From Temnothorax longispinosus (taxonomy: Eukaryota; Arthropoda; Insecta; Hymenoptera; Formicidae), in NCBI RefSeq assembly GCF_030848805.1, contig NC_092369.1, positions 2,430,162-2,494,161 of the forward strand: a stretch of DNA of 64,000 nt, in the 5' to 3' direction. Under the pieces are notes generated by a model that had not been told where the DNA came from, did not search any database, and saw only the letters and a program-made list of their open reading frames with translations. Of the stretch, positions 10,394 to 22,281 are shown in pieces. Within the stretch, counting starts at the first letter, position 1. Every line of letters begins with the position of its first letter. The position numbers were made by a program, and so were the translations under genes.

Positions 10394-11807
10394 TCAGCTA
10401 CCGCGTAAACTACGGCGTGGGAATTTTAAGTCTGTCAAATAATACATGCCAATAACTTTATCTGTTTTGTCCGCCAGTTCGACGACCATCGGCCCTAAGA
10501 TTCTTTTAACAAACGCGGGCCCTATATATCGGTGTGCGAATTTCGCGGAATAACCTTCAGCTTTATTACTCAGCTTTTTGTTAGGGTAGTAAACTTTTGT
10601 CCCTAATTTTACGTTAACTGATTTGTCACTGTTAGACTTGGCAAGGTGTCTTTTTGCATAAGATTTTAATAGACTTTCGATTTTATGACGGAATTCGTCG
10701 ATTCTACTCAATCTCTTGACCCAATAATCCACTGAATCGTCCATCGGTTGTTGAGAGCTTTTTGCGACGGTTTCGTTCATGTTCTTAAATACCGCTTCAC
10801 GACCGTGGTTTAAGTGGAATGGTGAAATTCTACTACCCGCATGGGGCACGGTATTGTATGCAAATTGAATTTTCGATAACTGTTCATCCCACTCATTATG
10901 TTTCTCATTTATGAACGCGGCTATCATAGGTTTTATTGTTCGATTGACTCGTTCGACAGGGTTTGCTTGAGGGTGATTTAACGGTGTAGTAATATGCTCT
11001 ATCCGTCGGGCTTCTAGAAAGGCTTTGACATCTTTATTAATATATTCGGCTCCGTTATCAGTAATAATAGATTTTGGAGCGCCCCAGTGATCGAAAAGGG
11101 TGTCCAAGGACTTAACAATAAGTTTACCTGTTCTATGCCGCAAAGGAAATAGCTCGATATATTTAGTGTATAAATCCTGGACTACCATGACATTAGAATT
11201 ACCTCTTTTTGTTCGCGTTTGCGAGACAACGGTGTCAATAGACAACTGAGCCCACGGGCTTTGTAATGGCCTTGTCATCAACGGGCCCTTTATAGGGTTC
11301 TGGTTATATTTAACTTTAAGGCAAGTCTCGCACTCTTCGACGTAAGTTTTAACATCCTGCGACATACCGGGCCAATAGTAATTTTGTCTATTTCTATCTA
11401 ACGTTTTGTCTCTGCCTAAGTGTCCAGCTTGCGGTGTGTCATGGTTTTCGCGTAGGATCATTAGTACGTCATCCGGTTTTACAACCTTTTTCCATGGATG
11501 TTCATCATCTATAATAGCCTTTTCATAGTCGGGTCGATAGTACAATAGCTCGCCGTTTTCTATTTTCCATTCGGTGAATCTGTCTGGTTGTGCACGTACT
11601 AATTTGAATTTTGTCTGGTACCAGTCTTGATCACAAATTGAGTTTACTTGAAGTCTATTTCGGATCGTCTCCTCAATCACTTCCTCCCAGCCGAGGGAAT
11701 CAACGTCAATATCGAACATCCGTGATAATGCATCAGGCGCTTCGTTCATCGTACCGCGTCTATGTTCGACTGTCATATCATGCTGATATAAGTATAGATC
11801 GCCCATC
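10394..11807 (-). pseudogene. Gypsy integrase region (pol C-terminal part)
   Basis: Integrase part of the polyprotein. An HHCC zinc-binding module is visible (H-T-P-Q-A-G-H ... C-E-T-C). It is followed by the catalytic core with the first Asp in SIDTVV, the second in ITDNGAEY and the Glu in NPVERVNR, so the DDE triad is present. A chromodomain is not recognised; the tail has a GPAFVKRILGP stretch typical of the Gypsy integrase C-terminus (GPY/F-like). The frame runs open to the stop at 10394. It is separated from the RNase H frame by a shift near 11807, so it is not translated in frame with the rest. The apparent start codon upstream has no meaning. Confidence 0.9.
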
Positions 11808-12319
11808 TGGTAAGTCGACCCACAGGATTCTTCAGTCCGTGCAGCCACTGTAACGCTTGGTGATCCGTGACGACCTTGAATGGCATGCCTTCCAGATAAC
11901 ACCGTAGTTTTTCGACAGACCAGACGACGGCTAAGCACTCCTTTTCAGTTGTTGTGTAATGTAGTTCTGGGCCCCTTAACGGACGACTCAAAACTTCTAT
12001 GAGATTTTCCTTACGGGTATCGGGATCTAGTTGTACCAGTATTGCTCCTAAGCCGAAGTCGCTAGCATCCGTATATAAGATAAATGGTTGTCCCGGTATT
12101 GGGACATACAATCGCGGCGCGTTAGCTAGAGCCCTTTTGACTTTGTTGAAGGCTTCCTGTTCAACCTCAGTCCATTTCCAAGGTACTTTCGGACTGGTCA
12201 GTTTATTTAAAGGTCCCTGTATCCTCGCAACGTTTCTCAGGTGCCTATGGTACCAATTCACGAGGCCGTTAAACTGACGTAGCTGAGTCCTATCCTTCGG
12301 TACGGGAAAGTCGAGAATT
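11773..12319 (-). pseudogene. Gypsy RNase H region
   Basis: The frame begins after an in-frame TAA near 12318, probably from a CAA codon. It contains the RT connection motif NWYHRHL, then the RNase H core: the first Asp in ILYTDASDFG, the Glu in TTEKECLAVVW and the Asp in KVVTDHQAL. It breaks by frameshift near 11807, inside RLTRWAI, and the following frame continues with LYLYQHD. Domain content is intact but the reading frame is not. Confidence 0.88.
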
Positions 12320-13533
12320 GGTTAAATCTTCTCTGGGTTCGGCTTCATGCCAAATTCATCAATAATATAGCCTAGGAACTTGACTTCTTTGCAAGCGAAG
12401 CTGCTCTTTTCTCTATTAATTACTAACTTTGCCTCGCGGAGTACCTCAAAAACCAACGACAACAAGGCCATATGTTCGTCGAGGTCTTGGCTAAGAACTA
12501 TCTAGTCATCAAGATAGGTAAACACCTGATCAGCCCATTTATTTGGTAATTTTCGTTCTGCAATTAATTCTTTAAGACGTCTTTTTAAGGTATCCATCAA
12601 CCGTTGAAAAGTTGACGGCGCGCCTGTAAGACCATAAGGCATTCTAAGCCACTCCAACAGTCCTTTACCCTCAACAACAAACGCAGTATATTTTCGGCTA
12701 TTTTCGTCCATGGGAATCTGGTGAAAGGCCTCACTCATATCCAAGGTCGAGATGAGTTTAGTCTGATGTAGTTGTGACAAAATTGATCTCATGTTGTGCA
12801 AGAGATAAGCAGGTTTCTTGGTTTGACGATTAACAGGTTGATAATTTATACAAAGCCTAAGTCCGCCATTAGCTTTTGGAGCAACAACAGGTGAGCAAGC
12901 CCACTCACTATTACTCCAGGTGATATAGCCTTTCTTCAATAATCTATCCGTCTCTTCGCTGATGAATTTACGGATGACCTCACTTCGTCGGTATGGCTTC
13001 TGACGATGCGGCGTGGGATCATTTAATTCAATCACATGTTTGATGAGGTCAGTTTCGCCGGTGGACTTCTCATCAAGTTTTACGAATTCGGCGTCTAAGA
13101 ATTCTTTCAGCCTCTGAGCCTGGTTTACGGTAAGAGTCTGTAGCTCAGTAGGAAAAATAAAACGATGAGACAATGGAAAAGTGTAATTACTACCGGCTAA
13201 ATTCCATGTCCGGGAAAATGGATCGACGATTACTTTAAATGTTAGCCAGAAGTCCATGCCGAGGATTAGGTCACCTGACAATCCTGGTAGTACACTGAAC
13301 CACTGGGGACCGTAAACGTCGCCAATATCGATTACAAAACTGGTACCACCCAGAGTTCTAACCACAGACTGATCGCCAAGTCGCACACCCATCTTCGACG
13401 AAGTGTCGGGCGTTATTTCCTGAATCTGAAAAGTTTTGACACGTTGATAAGCCGATTCACTCAAGAAGGACCTTTCACTGTCGCTATCTATAATTCCGCG
13501 AATTTTTTCTCCAAAGATGGAAATTTCGACGTA
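12320..13533 (-). pseudogene. Gypsy protease end and reverse transcriptase
   Basis: Contains the second half of a retropepsin (the ILGMDF motif) and the reverse transcriptase fingers and palm: RLCINYQPVN, ISTLDMSEAFHQIP, MPYGLTGAPSTFQ and the catalytic YLDD. An in-frame TAG directly follows YLDD (about 12504), and a TAA lies near 12318. The protease active-site motif reads I-D-S-D-S where families of this type have D-S/T-G, so the glycine of the catalytic loop is replaced (GAC, consistent with a G-to-A change). Both features predict an inactive copy. Downstream LGYIIDEFGMKPNPEKI is readable after the TAG, so the domain itself is not deleted. Confidence 0.9.
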
Positions 13534-14044
13534 TTTTTACAACTTTTGTTGGTTCTTTAACTTTAACATCATAATAGATTCGTCTTTGAGTTAAACGATG
13601 AACAGCATGTGGCGGCAGACAGGAAGGCCTCCAGTTTCTCAATGTGTTGTGATCCGGGACTTGAGTAATAACAGCGAGGTCAGTAGTGTCAGTGGGTTCG
13701 TCTGTGATTGATGACAAATGAAGAGATTTGTCAGACGATATTAGTTTATTCTGGTCAATCAGTTTGATTTCTTCATCGGACATCTCTGATTCGTCTTCAG
13801 ATTCATCCAAGACATTTAACCTAATGGACGGCGTGGCTCCTGCTTCAATCTTATCGATCTCTAAACAAGTTGTATTGCTTGACTTGTCCAGATTTTTAAC
13901 CTGTTCTATGTTAATCGTTTCCTTGTTAGGTGTAACTTTAGTTGTCGATCTTGTTTCTTCTAATACCTCGTGTGGGCCTTTGGTGCTAACAACCCGAGGT
14001 GTGGTTATTGCGGGCTCGGTCCGTTTCCCTGAGATTTCGGGCAA
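13484..14044 (-). pseudogene. Gypsy gag-pol linker and protease N-terminal part
   Basis: An acidic, Thr/Ser-rich 186-codon frame following the zinc knuckles. It ends in a stretch leading into the protease. The catalytic motif lies in another frame, so a one-base shift near 13535 breaks the protease. The change of frame between the zinc knuckle and this segment (about 14040) may instead be the normal gag-pol frameshift site of the family. Confidence 0.75.
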
Positions 14045-14052
14045 TTTAGACT

Positions 14053-16150
14053 GTCATGACCGATGTCTCGGCAACCAAGACACACCACCTGTCGACTAGC
14101 AGTACAGAAGCGTGTGGCGTGCCCCTTTTGTCCACAGTTATAACAGAACATTTTACTTTAATCGTAAGGTCCTCTTGAATAACTGCTTGTTGGCTGTTCC
14201 GTCCGTGAGGTCGCAGGATTAGTTTGTTTGTCGGTCTTATCGAAACGCTCTAAGTTCTGCTCAAGCCTGTGTCGAACCAGAGTTTTAGAGCCCTGAGGTT
14301 CCTGATGCTTCTTTGGTTTGCTTGGAATCTTCTGTTCAACGGCTTTTAAATGGGTGAGTTGTTCGCCATTATAATCATTCCCGTCGTCGTCGCTGGTCGA
14401 TTGGTCGTCTTCGTCTCCTCTACCGGGGTTGGACTGAGCACAACTTAACTCAGTTTGTATTGACTTTGGACGCAAATTTTGCGATTCAACCGCTCTTTTA
14501 TATAAATAGTTACGCTCGTTAATATAATGGAAAAATTCGTCATAATTCCTTAACGGCAAGTTTAGAATCTCGAATGTAAGTCGTGGGTTAAATTTGGCCA
14601 AAATTTGTTTTAATTGTTCTCTGAATTCGGGAGGTCGTTGCATTCGCTCAAAAAGAAGTCGCGCTCTACAGGCAAACTCGGCCAAACTTTCCCCTTTTTC
14701 GAATTTCAAATCTCGCACCTCAACGAAAAGATCGCCATCCGCCTTTTTAACTCCCCACTGGTAACGAAAGGCCCTCGAAGAGTCTTTCCATGTTCGCCAC
14801 GATTTTTTATTAACAAGGTACCACGATCTGTATGGGCCTTCGAATATTTTCGAGAGACAAGGCACGAATAAGTCCTTGTGTACCCCACTGATACTCAAGT
14901 AGTCTTTTAATATTAGCAAAAACTGATCGGGGTCCTTTTCGGTTTTAGGGAAGGTAATTTGCCATGTACTTACAATTCGACCAATTTTGAACGCGATAGA
15001 ATTTTCATGATTGTCGACATTCGCAGATAGGGAGCTATCTCTGCCGCAACGATAATTTGGTGACACGGTATTTCTCTGCGCATAGTCTTGAATATTACGT
15101 GCGCGATTGAATTCATCCTCGTCGCTAGAGTCGCTAGATCTCCAGGACAGGGTACCCCTTCTCGAAAAAGCTAACCCTCGGTCATCTCGGGGCTGACCCG
15201 GGGCAGAGCGATCCCCTCGCTCATATGACGCGCCGGGAAAACAACCGTGTCGATCACACGCATCGTAATACAGTAAACCTCGCCGAGCGCACGGGGGCTC
15301 GGCCGCAGTCGAGTTTCGCAACATTGATTGATAATCATTAGTTCGAAAATGTACTCGGCGTATTTCCCCTTTGATTGAACCTCTTTCACCGGATGGAGCA
15401 TTCTGTCGTGAGTTTGTTTCGTTATTTGAAATAACTTGAGTAATTTTATGTGCATTAAGGTCTTTATATGGAACGAATGCTCCTGAGGGATTAGATGGTT
15501 CTTTTCGAAATAAAGGGATTTCGCGACGCCTAATTGGCTGTAAGTTAACGGTATTTGTTTCGTCAGCTTCGTCATCGCCTAAGTATTCTGGTATAGAATT
15601 TTGTCTGTTGGCTTCCCCTTCAGACGCAAGATTAACCCGCGGAAATGTTTCGTTGGAAATATTTTGTCTGCCCAAATCTACATCAGCGTTACTGGCATTT
15701 TGAGTTCTCTCAATAAGTGGTTGAATCTCTCCATCATAAGATCAACCGTTTCCTTTATAGACTCAATTGCGGTTAATCGACCGTCCATGGCGTCTAAACG
15801 GGAACAGACAGTTCCTAACATATTGGCGACCGGTGAAATTCGTGGTATTGTTCCTATAGGAGGGGTAGGTGTTCTGATGTAACCCCTGCCCCCCCCCCGA
15901 CAGACGGAGGAATATTTACAGTATTTACGGTATTCGCCCTAACTGAAACGCTCGCGTTCGTATTCGGGTTGTCGGCTTCTACAATTGTTTCGCTTTCAAT
16001 CGGAAGATTACTATCCGCCATATTTTCATTTGCTTGACCTAACGATACAGTTTGATTTAGAGTGTCCAAGGACGGAGTAGTATCTTCCGTTTGCCGATTT
16101 TGATTTTTATTAGGCTTCCTCCTGGGCGGCGAGATAAACATCGAAGTCAT
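14053..16150 (-). pseudogene. Gypsy gag, broken
   Basis: ATG at 16150 opens a short frame that is lost at a run of ten G (minus strand) near 15889-15898. The next segment, with a coiled-coil-like stretch (LDAMDGRLTAIESIKET), is in another frame and shifts again near 15690 into the main gag frame (14158-15675). That frame carries a capsid-like region (IVSTWQITFPKTEKDPDQFL, then FEGPYRSWY, EFACRARLLFERMQRP). An in-frame TAA at about 14158 separates it from two CCHC zinc knuckles at about 14065-14150 (CYNCGQKGHATRFC, then CLGCRDIGHDSLNC). So gag has the normal layout, but two shifts and one stop. Confidence 0.85.
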
Positions 16151-16249
16151 CCTTTACTGAGCCGATGCCTTAATCTGATAAGGCTTTATTTAATAAAATT
16201 TTATAGTGCTAGATGTGCACTTTGCGGTGTAATCCACGAATAATAACTA

Positions 16250-16605
16250 ATCAACCACGGAGGCAAGACTCGTCTTACCTAAAAAATTCATTTATCAATA
16301 ATCAATATCATTATGAATAATGAATCATGTTCATGGAATCCATGAATAAATTATACAGTATCAATAACAATGACCAACACGAACCAGGGCAAGACCTTAG
16401 TTCCCCAAAATTTAATCAATAAATTTGAATAAGCCGCAAAATCAGAGCAAGATCTAATCAGCCATTGCAAGATATATTGATAAACTGTCATAAATTAGGG
16501 CAAGACCTTCATTTAGACAAAATTAATGAACGCATAATTAATAATAAATGTAATTTACATATTGTCATGAATCAGGGCAAGACCTTCATTCAGACGAAAT
16601 TAATA
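16250..16605 (-). promoter_or_regulatory. Repeat array in the 5' leader of the Gypsy element
   Basis: A 20-25-bp motif centred on AATCAGGGCAAGACCTT (plus strand) occurs about five times, near 16252, 16382, 16439, 16492 and 16569. Some copies continue into TTCATTCAGACGAAATTAAT. They lie between the primer-binding site and gag, the position of the Su(Hw) insulator array in the Drosophila gypsy element. The motif itself is not the Su(Hw) site. A regulatory role is inferred from position and repetition only. Confidence 0.5.
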
Positions 16606-17080
16606 TAAACACATAATTAATAAATAAATTTAGTTTACGTAACCGTAATAAATAAAGAGATAAATAAACAAATAATTAAATAAATACATGGGCAAAGAAT
16701 TCAACAATATATAATAAATTTGCCCAAGGACATATCCATTTTAATTATTTCATTATAACTTATCAATTAATTTTGTCACATATATTCCGTACGAATATTT
16801 CAAGATATATTTAAATGTATACAATAATAATCTATTCAAATATCAACTAGAAGGAAATAGAAAGGAATTTAATAACAGCGACTTAATACGAGATAAGCCA
16901 CATATAAGAAAATGTACACAAACAGACCTGAATATCGGCGCAATAAACACCTCTGTTGCTATACGCGTTCGAGTACATTCCTGAGGGCTTGATTACAGCC
17001 ACGAAATTTCGCTTAATATTCCATTCATTTTCTTTACTCTTATTAACACAAATTCTATTTTATTTACAAAATTTTCCAAC

Positions 17081-17100
17081 GGGCCCCACGTTGGGCGCCA
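17081..17100 (-). other. Primer-binding site of the Gypsy element
   Basis: The minus strand reads TGGCGCCCAACGTGGGGCCC two bases after the LTR end (GTCTCA). It starts with the TGG complementary to a tRNA CCA end, as expected. The tRNA was not identified. Confidence 0.85.
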
Positions 17101-17102
17101 AA

Positions 17103-17870
17103 TGAGACAGGACCTATTCTTCCCAATAACTTAATTTAATAATTTACATGAATAGAGCCAACACCTAACGCGGTCGGGTCCATGACTGTTAGGGCTCAGA
17201 AACTTTAATTTTCGTTACAGTATTAACATTTTACGTGGTTGTAGTCAAAGATGGGCGCCAACTAATTTCACGAAAATTAGTAACGTTAAATAATATTATA
17301 ATTGAATGGAACTCAGGGGTGAGAAGTTGGAAGGACCCATTATTTTATTTAAACGACTGAAAACTATAAAATTTACTTACTTACGTTCCCAAATGAACAA
17401 ATTAGGTCAGTTGACTCTTTCTGCTTGTTCCTTTAAACGTGATTATTCCTCGAAAATATACCGACTTCGTATATGGAACAGGAACTCAGCAGTACAGAAT
17501 AAGAAGAACGTTATCGAGATCAATATATATTTACTAATTACTTCGCAGACATCGTTGGTACAATATGAATATTTCGCTTTACAAGTTCTTTCGCCGACAT
17601 CCAATACTATTACAATGTTCGACTTATTCACGCGACGTTCAAACCAAAAGTGCCCGGTCCCGCTTTTCGCCGGCAACCCCTTGCGGTCCGGGAGAGCAAG
17701 GGGGGGTCGCCACAGGCGAGGCCGACGTTTATTGGCCGCGTCGGACGATGTGTAGTTACCGGCACAGCCGTCGAGGCCTGTTCGGTAGTAATATTAGACC
17801 TAGCGCTAAATTGCCTTATTTAACGCGAGAATTTAGACTGCGAGACGTTGGGCGCAGAAAATCCTGTTAC
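17103..17870 (-). repeat. 5' LTR of the Gypsy element
   Basis: On the minus strand it begins (T)GTAACAGG and ends CCTGTCTCA, 768 bp. The termini are near-inverted (TGTAACAGG/CCTGTCTCA). It contains a GC-rich block with CTTGCTCTCCCGGACC, as does the left copy. Confidence 0.92.
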
Positions 17871-18718
17871 CATTGTATAAGAATATTTATTAGTTACCGA
17901 AAAAGGACTTCATTCTTACAGTTTAATACGTTTTATGGTTTTCTTTGATAATTTAATAAATATTAGTTTTTTAAAAACAAAGAAATGTACGGTTTGTTGA
18001 AGAGTAATGTTCTTATATCAGAGTGTTATGTATAATGTTCTCATTATTTATTTGTTTTCAACAGGGGAAGTACATCCGTATGTCAACAAAGTCCCAACAT
18101 AGCTCAATTTAATCTGGAATTTAAAAAAGTCCAGAGCAGATCTGCAGAAAGCATCCAGATGGAGAGTCAAGCCCAGATCATGTAAGAACATACAATCGAA
18201 ACGCTTAATAGAAAGTAAAGGATACAGAGGAAAAACAATCAATGTTTATTTTGAGTTATTTCAAGAAAAACGTAATTTTAAGTTTCAAGACATCAGATAT
18301 ATATAGAAAACTATTGAAAAAAGTACTGGTGAATATCAGACTGCAGTGTTTACATTGTATGTTAAACTGATGGTTCTTCCTCACAAGTGCATGGATTATG
18401 ATCGTTTTTCCTCCAGCACGGTACATTTTTCGGTATTATTTGTAACTGATGATTTGTAACTGTTCTTGATAAAAACAGATAAGAATTATGAGTTCTTTGT
18501 TACAAGATAGCATGACCAGATTAATTTCGACAAAAAGTGGACATTGATCGATTTCCTTGCACCGTTCAAATAAACATTAAGAAAAAAAATCCTCCTTACC
18601 CAGGAGGGATACACCTTGGAGCATGTACCCACCAACCATTGGAGCTGCGTCAAGGACCTCGGAATTGTCAGCGCATCATAGTTCCGGAGGGATTGGCCGT
18701 GTGCGCATTGAGGGGGCG
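17871..18718. other. No gene recognised
   Basis: AT-rich flank of the Gypsy insertion followed by a short GC-rich stretch from about 18590. The small open frames show no domain or repeat match within the window. Confidence 0.4.
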
Positions 18719-19044
18719 TGTTGGGAAGTTAAGTTACCGCGGGCATGCGCCCACTCAGTCCGAGTGGCGCCATCCGGCGTCGTGTCGACCATGATTATCG
18801 GGAGTTTGATCGATATCTCGCGATGAATGTATATCGACGAAAAGGCGACCGTTGCGCTCATGGCGACTTCCGCTCTGCACTGTCCTGTATAATCACGACC
18901 GGCGATACACGCGAGCTTTGTAACGTACGCAATAAATATATCTATCCGCAGTGAAGTTAATTAGTGATCTGTCTCTGTTACCGCGATTGATCTCCCATCT
19001 CGGTCCCGAAGTATCCTTATCAATTATCTTATAAATTACTACAA
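18719..19044 (+). repeat. LTR-like segment, Copia type possible
   Basis: It starts TGTTGGGAAG, a start typical of Copia-type LTRs, includes GCAATAAATATATC (polyadenylation-type) near 18930 and has a possible end at ATTACTACA. No target duplication was found and no internal domain adjoins it. Weak call. Confidence 0.3.
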
Positions 19045-19863
<819 letters not shown>

Positions 19864-21940
19864 ATTGATTGATTGATTGATTGATGGTTTATTTATGCCA
19901 TAGTCACAGACTTTAGGCAAGTAAAGAAATACAAAGGTGTAACAGTAAAAATAAAAATAGATATAAAAATAAAAATAAAAATAAAAAAGAAAGAAAAGAA
20001 AAAGAAAGTAAAGAACAGTATAACAGTGGCAGATGTAATTACGCAGGAAAAAGTAAAAATAAAAATAAGAATACAAATAAAATGTGACTCAAACTAAAGA
20101 AGCGCACAAGTAATAAGTAGAAATAAGAATACAAATAAAATGTGACTCGAACTAAAGAAGCGCACAAGTAATAAGTAGAAATAAGTAGAAATAAGTTGAC
20201 GCCCTAGATCGAATTACGCTCAAGCGAGAAAAGATGGTCATAAAGTTTGGTCTTAAAAATAGCGACAGACGTTGCAGATACTAAGTCGGTAGGTAGCGAA
20301 TTCCAAAAGTAGACGCCAGCAAGATGGAAGGACTTGTGGTAAGCTTCGGTTCTATGAATAGGAACATGGAACGAATGAGGTACAGCCAGACGTGATGATC
20401 GCCTGGCTGAGGGGTCAGGACTAGTGAAGATTTCAGAGATGTAGGTAGGAGACATATTGTGGGACACTTTATACATTTCGATGCCTAGAAAGTAGAGGCG
20501 TCGATGCTTGACCGTCAGCCACCCCAGCTGATGTCGGTAGGGCGTGATGTGTTCATCACGCCTTAAATTAAAAACAAAGCGAACCGCACAGTTTGAAAGT
20601 CTCTGGAGCTTGGTGTTGAGCTCGTCAGACACATCGTTATACACAAGGGAGCAGTAGTCTAACAAAGGCCAGATCAAAGTGGTCACAAGTTTTACACGCA
20701 GATCAAATGATAGTGAATTTTTGTGAAATTTAAGTTTATGCAATGTAAAATGTACCCTTTTGGAAATGTGCGAGACATGGCTTGCCCAAGATAAATCTGA
20801 GCGCATAATGACCCCAAGGTTACGTGTCTCAGTGACAAATGGGATGGAAGTACCATTAACCGATATGAGAGGTAAGTCACCAAGATTTAAGTGTCTAACG
20901 TGGCTCCTACCCCCAAGAATCATGACCTTAGATTTCTTGAGATTGAGAGTCAATCGATTGCGCACTGCGAACTCTGAAATGACACCTACGTCATGAGCAA
21001 CGAGCTGCAAAGCGACATTGAGTTGGCTAAGAGGAGTCTTGCGGTAGATCTGTGTGTCATCCGCAAATACAATACGCTCAGTAAACCTAAGGAAGGTACC
21101 GATATCGTTTATGAAAAGAGAGAAAAGGAGAGGACCCAAGACGGATCCCTGTGGAACACCGGATGTGACGGACAGCCAGTCGGAGAGCACACCCTCAAGG
21201 TCAACAACGGCCTGGGATCGACCCGTGAGATAGGAAAAGATTAACTTGAGGGCAGAATCAGAGAACCCTAATCGCCTGAGTTTGGTCAGTAGTAAAGAAT
21301 GACAGACTGTATCGAAGGCCTTGCTGAAATCAAAAAGGACAAGGATAAGCACCTCGCCTAAGTCAACGGCGTACATTATGTCGTGGATTAATCGCAGTAA
21401 GGCTGACTGGGTGGAATAACGCTTGCGGTATCCAGACTGACGATTATCCAGAATATGGTGAGCTTCAATAAAGTCGGTAATCTGGCGATGTAAAATCTTT
21501 TCAAATAGTTTGGAGAGCTCGCACAAGTTGGCAATGGGCCTCGTGTCTGAGGGAGATGCTGGAGATTTGACCTTGGACAGTGGGCGAAGTATGGCTCGCT
21601 TCCACAGGGGCGGAAAGTGACTGAGTTTAAGGCAACTATTGAATAGTGAGGTTAGGAGATTGCCAATACAAGGTCGAGCTAAAGCTATGGCGTAAAGCGG
21701 TAATTGATCGCATCCTGTAGCAAGAGAAACGGAAGATGAGGAGACAAGAGTACTGAGATCATCACTGGTTATATGGGAAAAACCAAAAAGTGGTACATTC
21801 GGCACTATGGATGAGATAATGTCAGAAAATTGAGACAGGGAACATGAAGGAAAGCAGTTGGAGATAGAGGCATAGTGAGCATTGAGAGTATCACGTGAAA
21901 AGAAATTAAGCGGAGAGGATAGGGGCGACTCGACCAGGCC
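19864..21940 (-). mobile_element. Non-LTR retrotransposon A, 5'-truncated, set in (CT)n
   Basis: On its own strand the element starts next to a (CT)n tract (plus-strand (GA)n from 21941), encodes a reverse transcriptase, has an AT-rich 3' UTR with a duplicated 50-bp unit (AGAAATAAGAATACAAATAA-type, 20110-20170), and ends GGCATAAATAAACCATCAATCAATC followed at once by CTCTCTCT. So both sides are CT microsatellite. The endonuclease and ORF1 are missing. Confidence 0.85.
20204..21940 (-). CDS. Reverse transcriptase of element A (ORF2 C-terminal part)
   Basis: Open for about 570 codons from the (CT)n junction to TAA; the real start is lost. Motifs: RPIANLCELSKLFEKILHRQ, LFDFSKAFDTV, SGVPQGSVLGPLLFSLFINDI and the catalytic FADD (FADDTQIY), then the thumb (NLGVIMRSDLSW) and a C-terminal HQLGWLTVKHRR / VYFWNSLP section. 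These are typical of Jockey/CR1-like reverse transcriptases. No premature stop is visible, unlike neighbouring element B. The clade is not resolved. It would act in target-primed reverse transcription, but without endonuclease it cannot act alone. Confidence 0.88.
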   Translation of the reverse strand, partial: GLVESPLSSPLNFFSRDTLNAHYASISNCFPSCSLSQFSDIISSIVPNVPLFGFSHITSDDLSTLVSSSSVSLATGCDQLPLYAIALARPCIGNLLTSLFNSCLKLSHFPPLWKRAILRPLSKVKSPASPSDTRPIANLCELSKLFEKILHRQITDFIEAHHILDNRQSGYRKRYSTQSALLRLIHDIMYAVDLGEVLILVLFDFSKAFDTVCHSLLLTKLRRLGFSDSALKLIFSYLTGRSQAVVDLEGVLSDWLSVTSGVPQGSVLGPLLFSLFINDIGTFLRFTERIVFADDTQIYRKTPLSQLNVALQLVAHDVGVISEFAVRNRLTLNLKKSKVMILGGRSHVRHLNLGDLPLISVNGTSIPFVTETRNLGVIMRSDLSWASHVSHISKRVHFTLHKLKFHKNSLSFDLRVKLVTTLIWPLLDYCSLVYNDVSDELNTKLQRLSNCAVRFVFNLRRDEHITPYRHQLGWLTVKHRRLYFLGIEMYKVSHNMSPTYISEIFTSPDPSARRSSRLAVPHSFHVPIHRTEAYHKSFHLAGVYFWNSLPTDLVSATSVAIFKTKLYDHLFSLERNSI

Positions 21941-21997
<57 letters not shown>

Positions 21998-22004
21998 GAG
22001 AGTC

Positions 22005-22042
<38 letters not shown>

Positions 22043-22201
22043 GAGATTAGAGAGGGAGAGATAGAAGAGATGGAGAGAAAAGGGAGGGAGAGGGAGAGGG
22101 GAAAGAGCGGAGAGGAGAGAGACGAAGAAGGGGGAAAGAGGGAGAGGAAGAGGGAGAGGGAGAGGGACATAAGAGAGAGAGAGAGAGAAGGAGGAGAGAG
22201 C

Positions 22202-22237
<36 letters not shown>

Positions 22238-22260
22238 GAGGTCGAGAGAGGATCTCTATC
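21941..22260 (+). repeat. (GA)n microsatellite with variant blocks, about 320 bp
   Basis: GA-rich tract with GGGAGA, GAAGAG and GAGCTGAGAGTC interruptions. It lies between the 5' end of element A and the 3' end of element B. Confidence 0.95.
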
Positions 22261-22281
22261 TCGCTGTCTCTCTCTCTCTCT

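Larger units (their letters stand above)
9414..17870 (-). mobile_element. Ty3/Gypsy LTR retrotransposon, degenerate
   Basis: A nearly complete element on the minus strand: 5' LTR (17103-17870), primer-binding site, leader with repeats, gag, protease, reverse transcriptase, RNase H, integrase, polypurine tract and 3' LTR (9414-10054, truncated by the gap). Domain order PR-RT-RH-IN is the Ty3/Gypsy order. No envelope frame is seen downstream of the integrase. The visible LTR overlap (about 637 bp) differs at only six positions, all transitions, about 1 percent, so insertion was recent. Yet gag-pol carries at least three in-frame stops and several frameshifts, so this copy cannot encode its own proteins. 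Confidence 0.93.

Noticed and set aside
13728..15882. Plus-strand frames opposite Gypsy gag and protease
   Set aside because: Antisense shadows of gag-pol without any recognisable domain.
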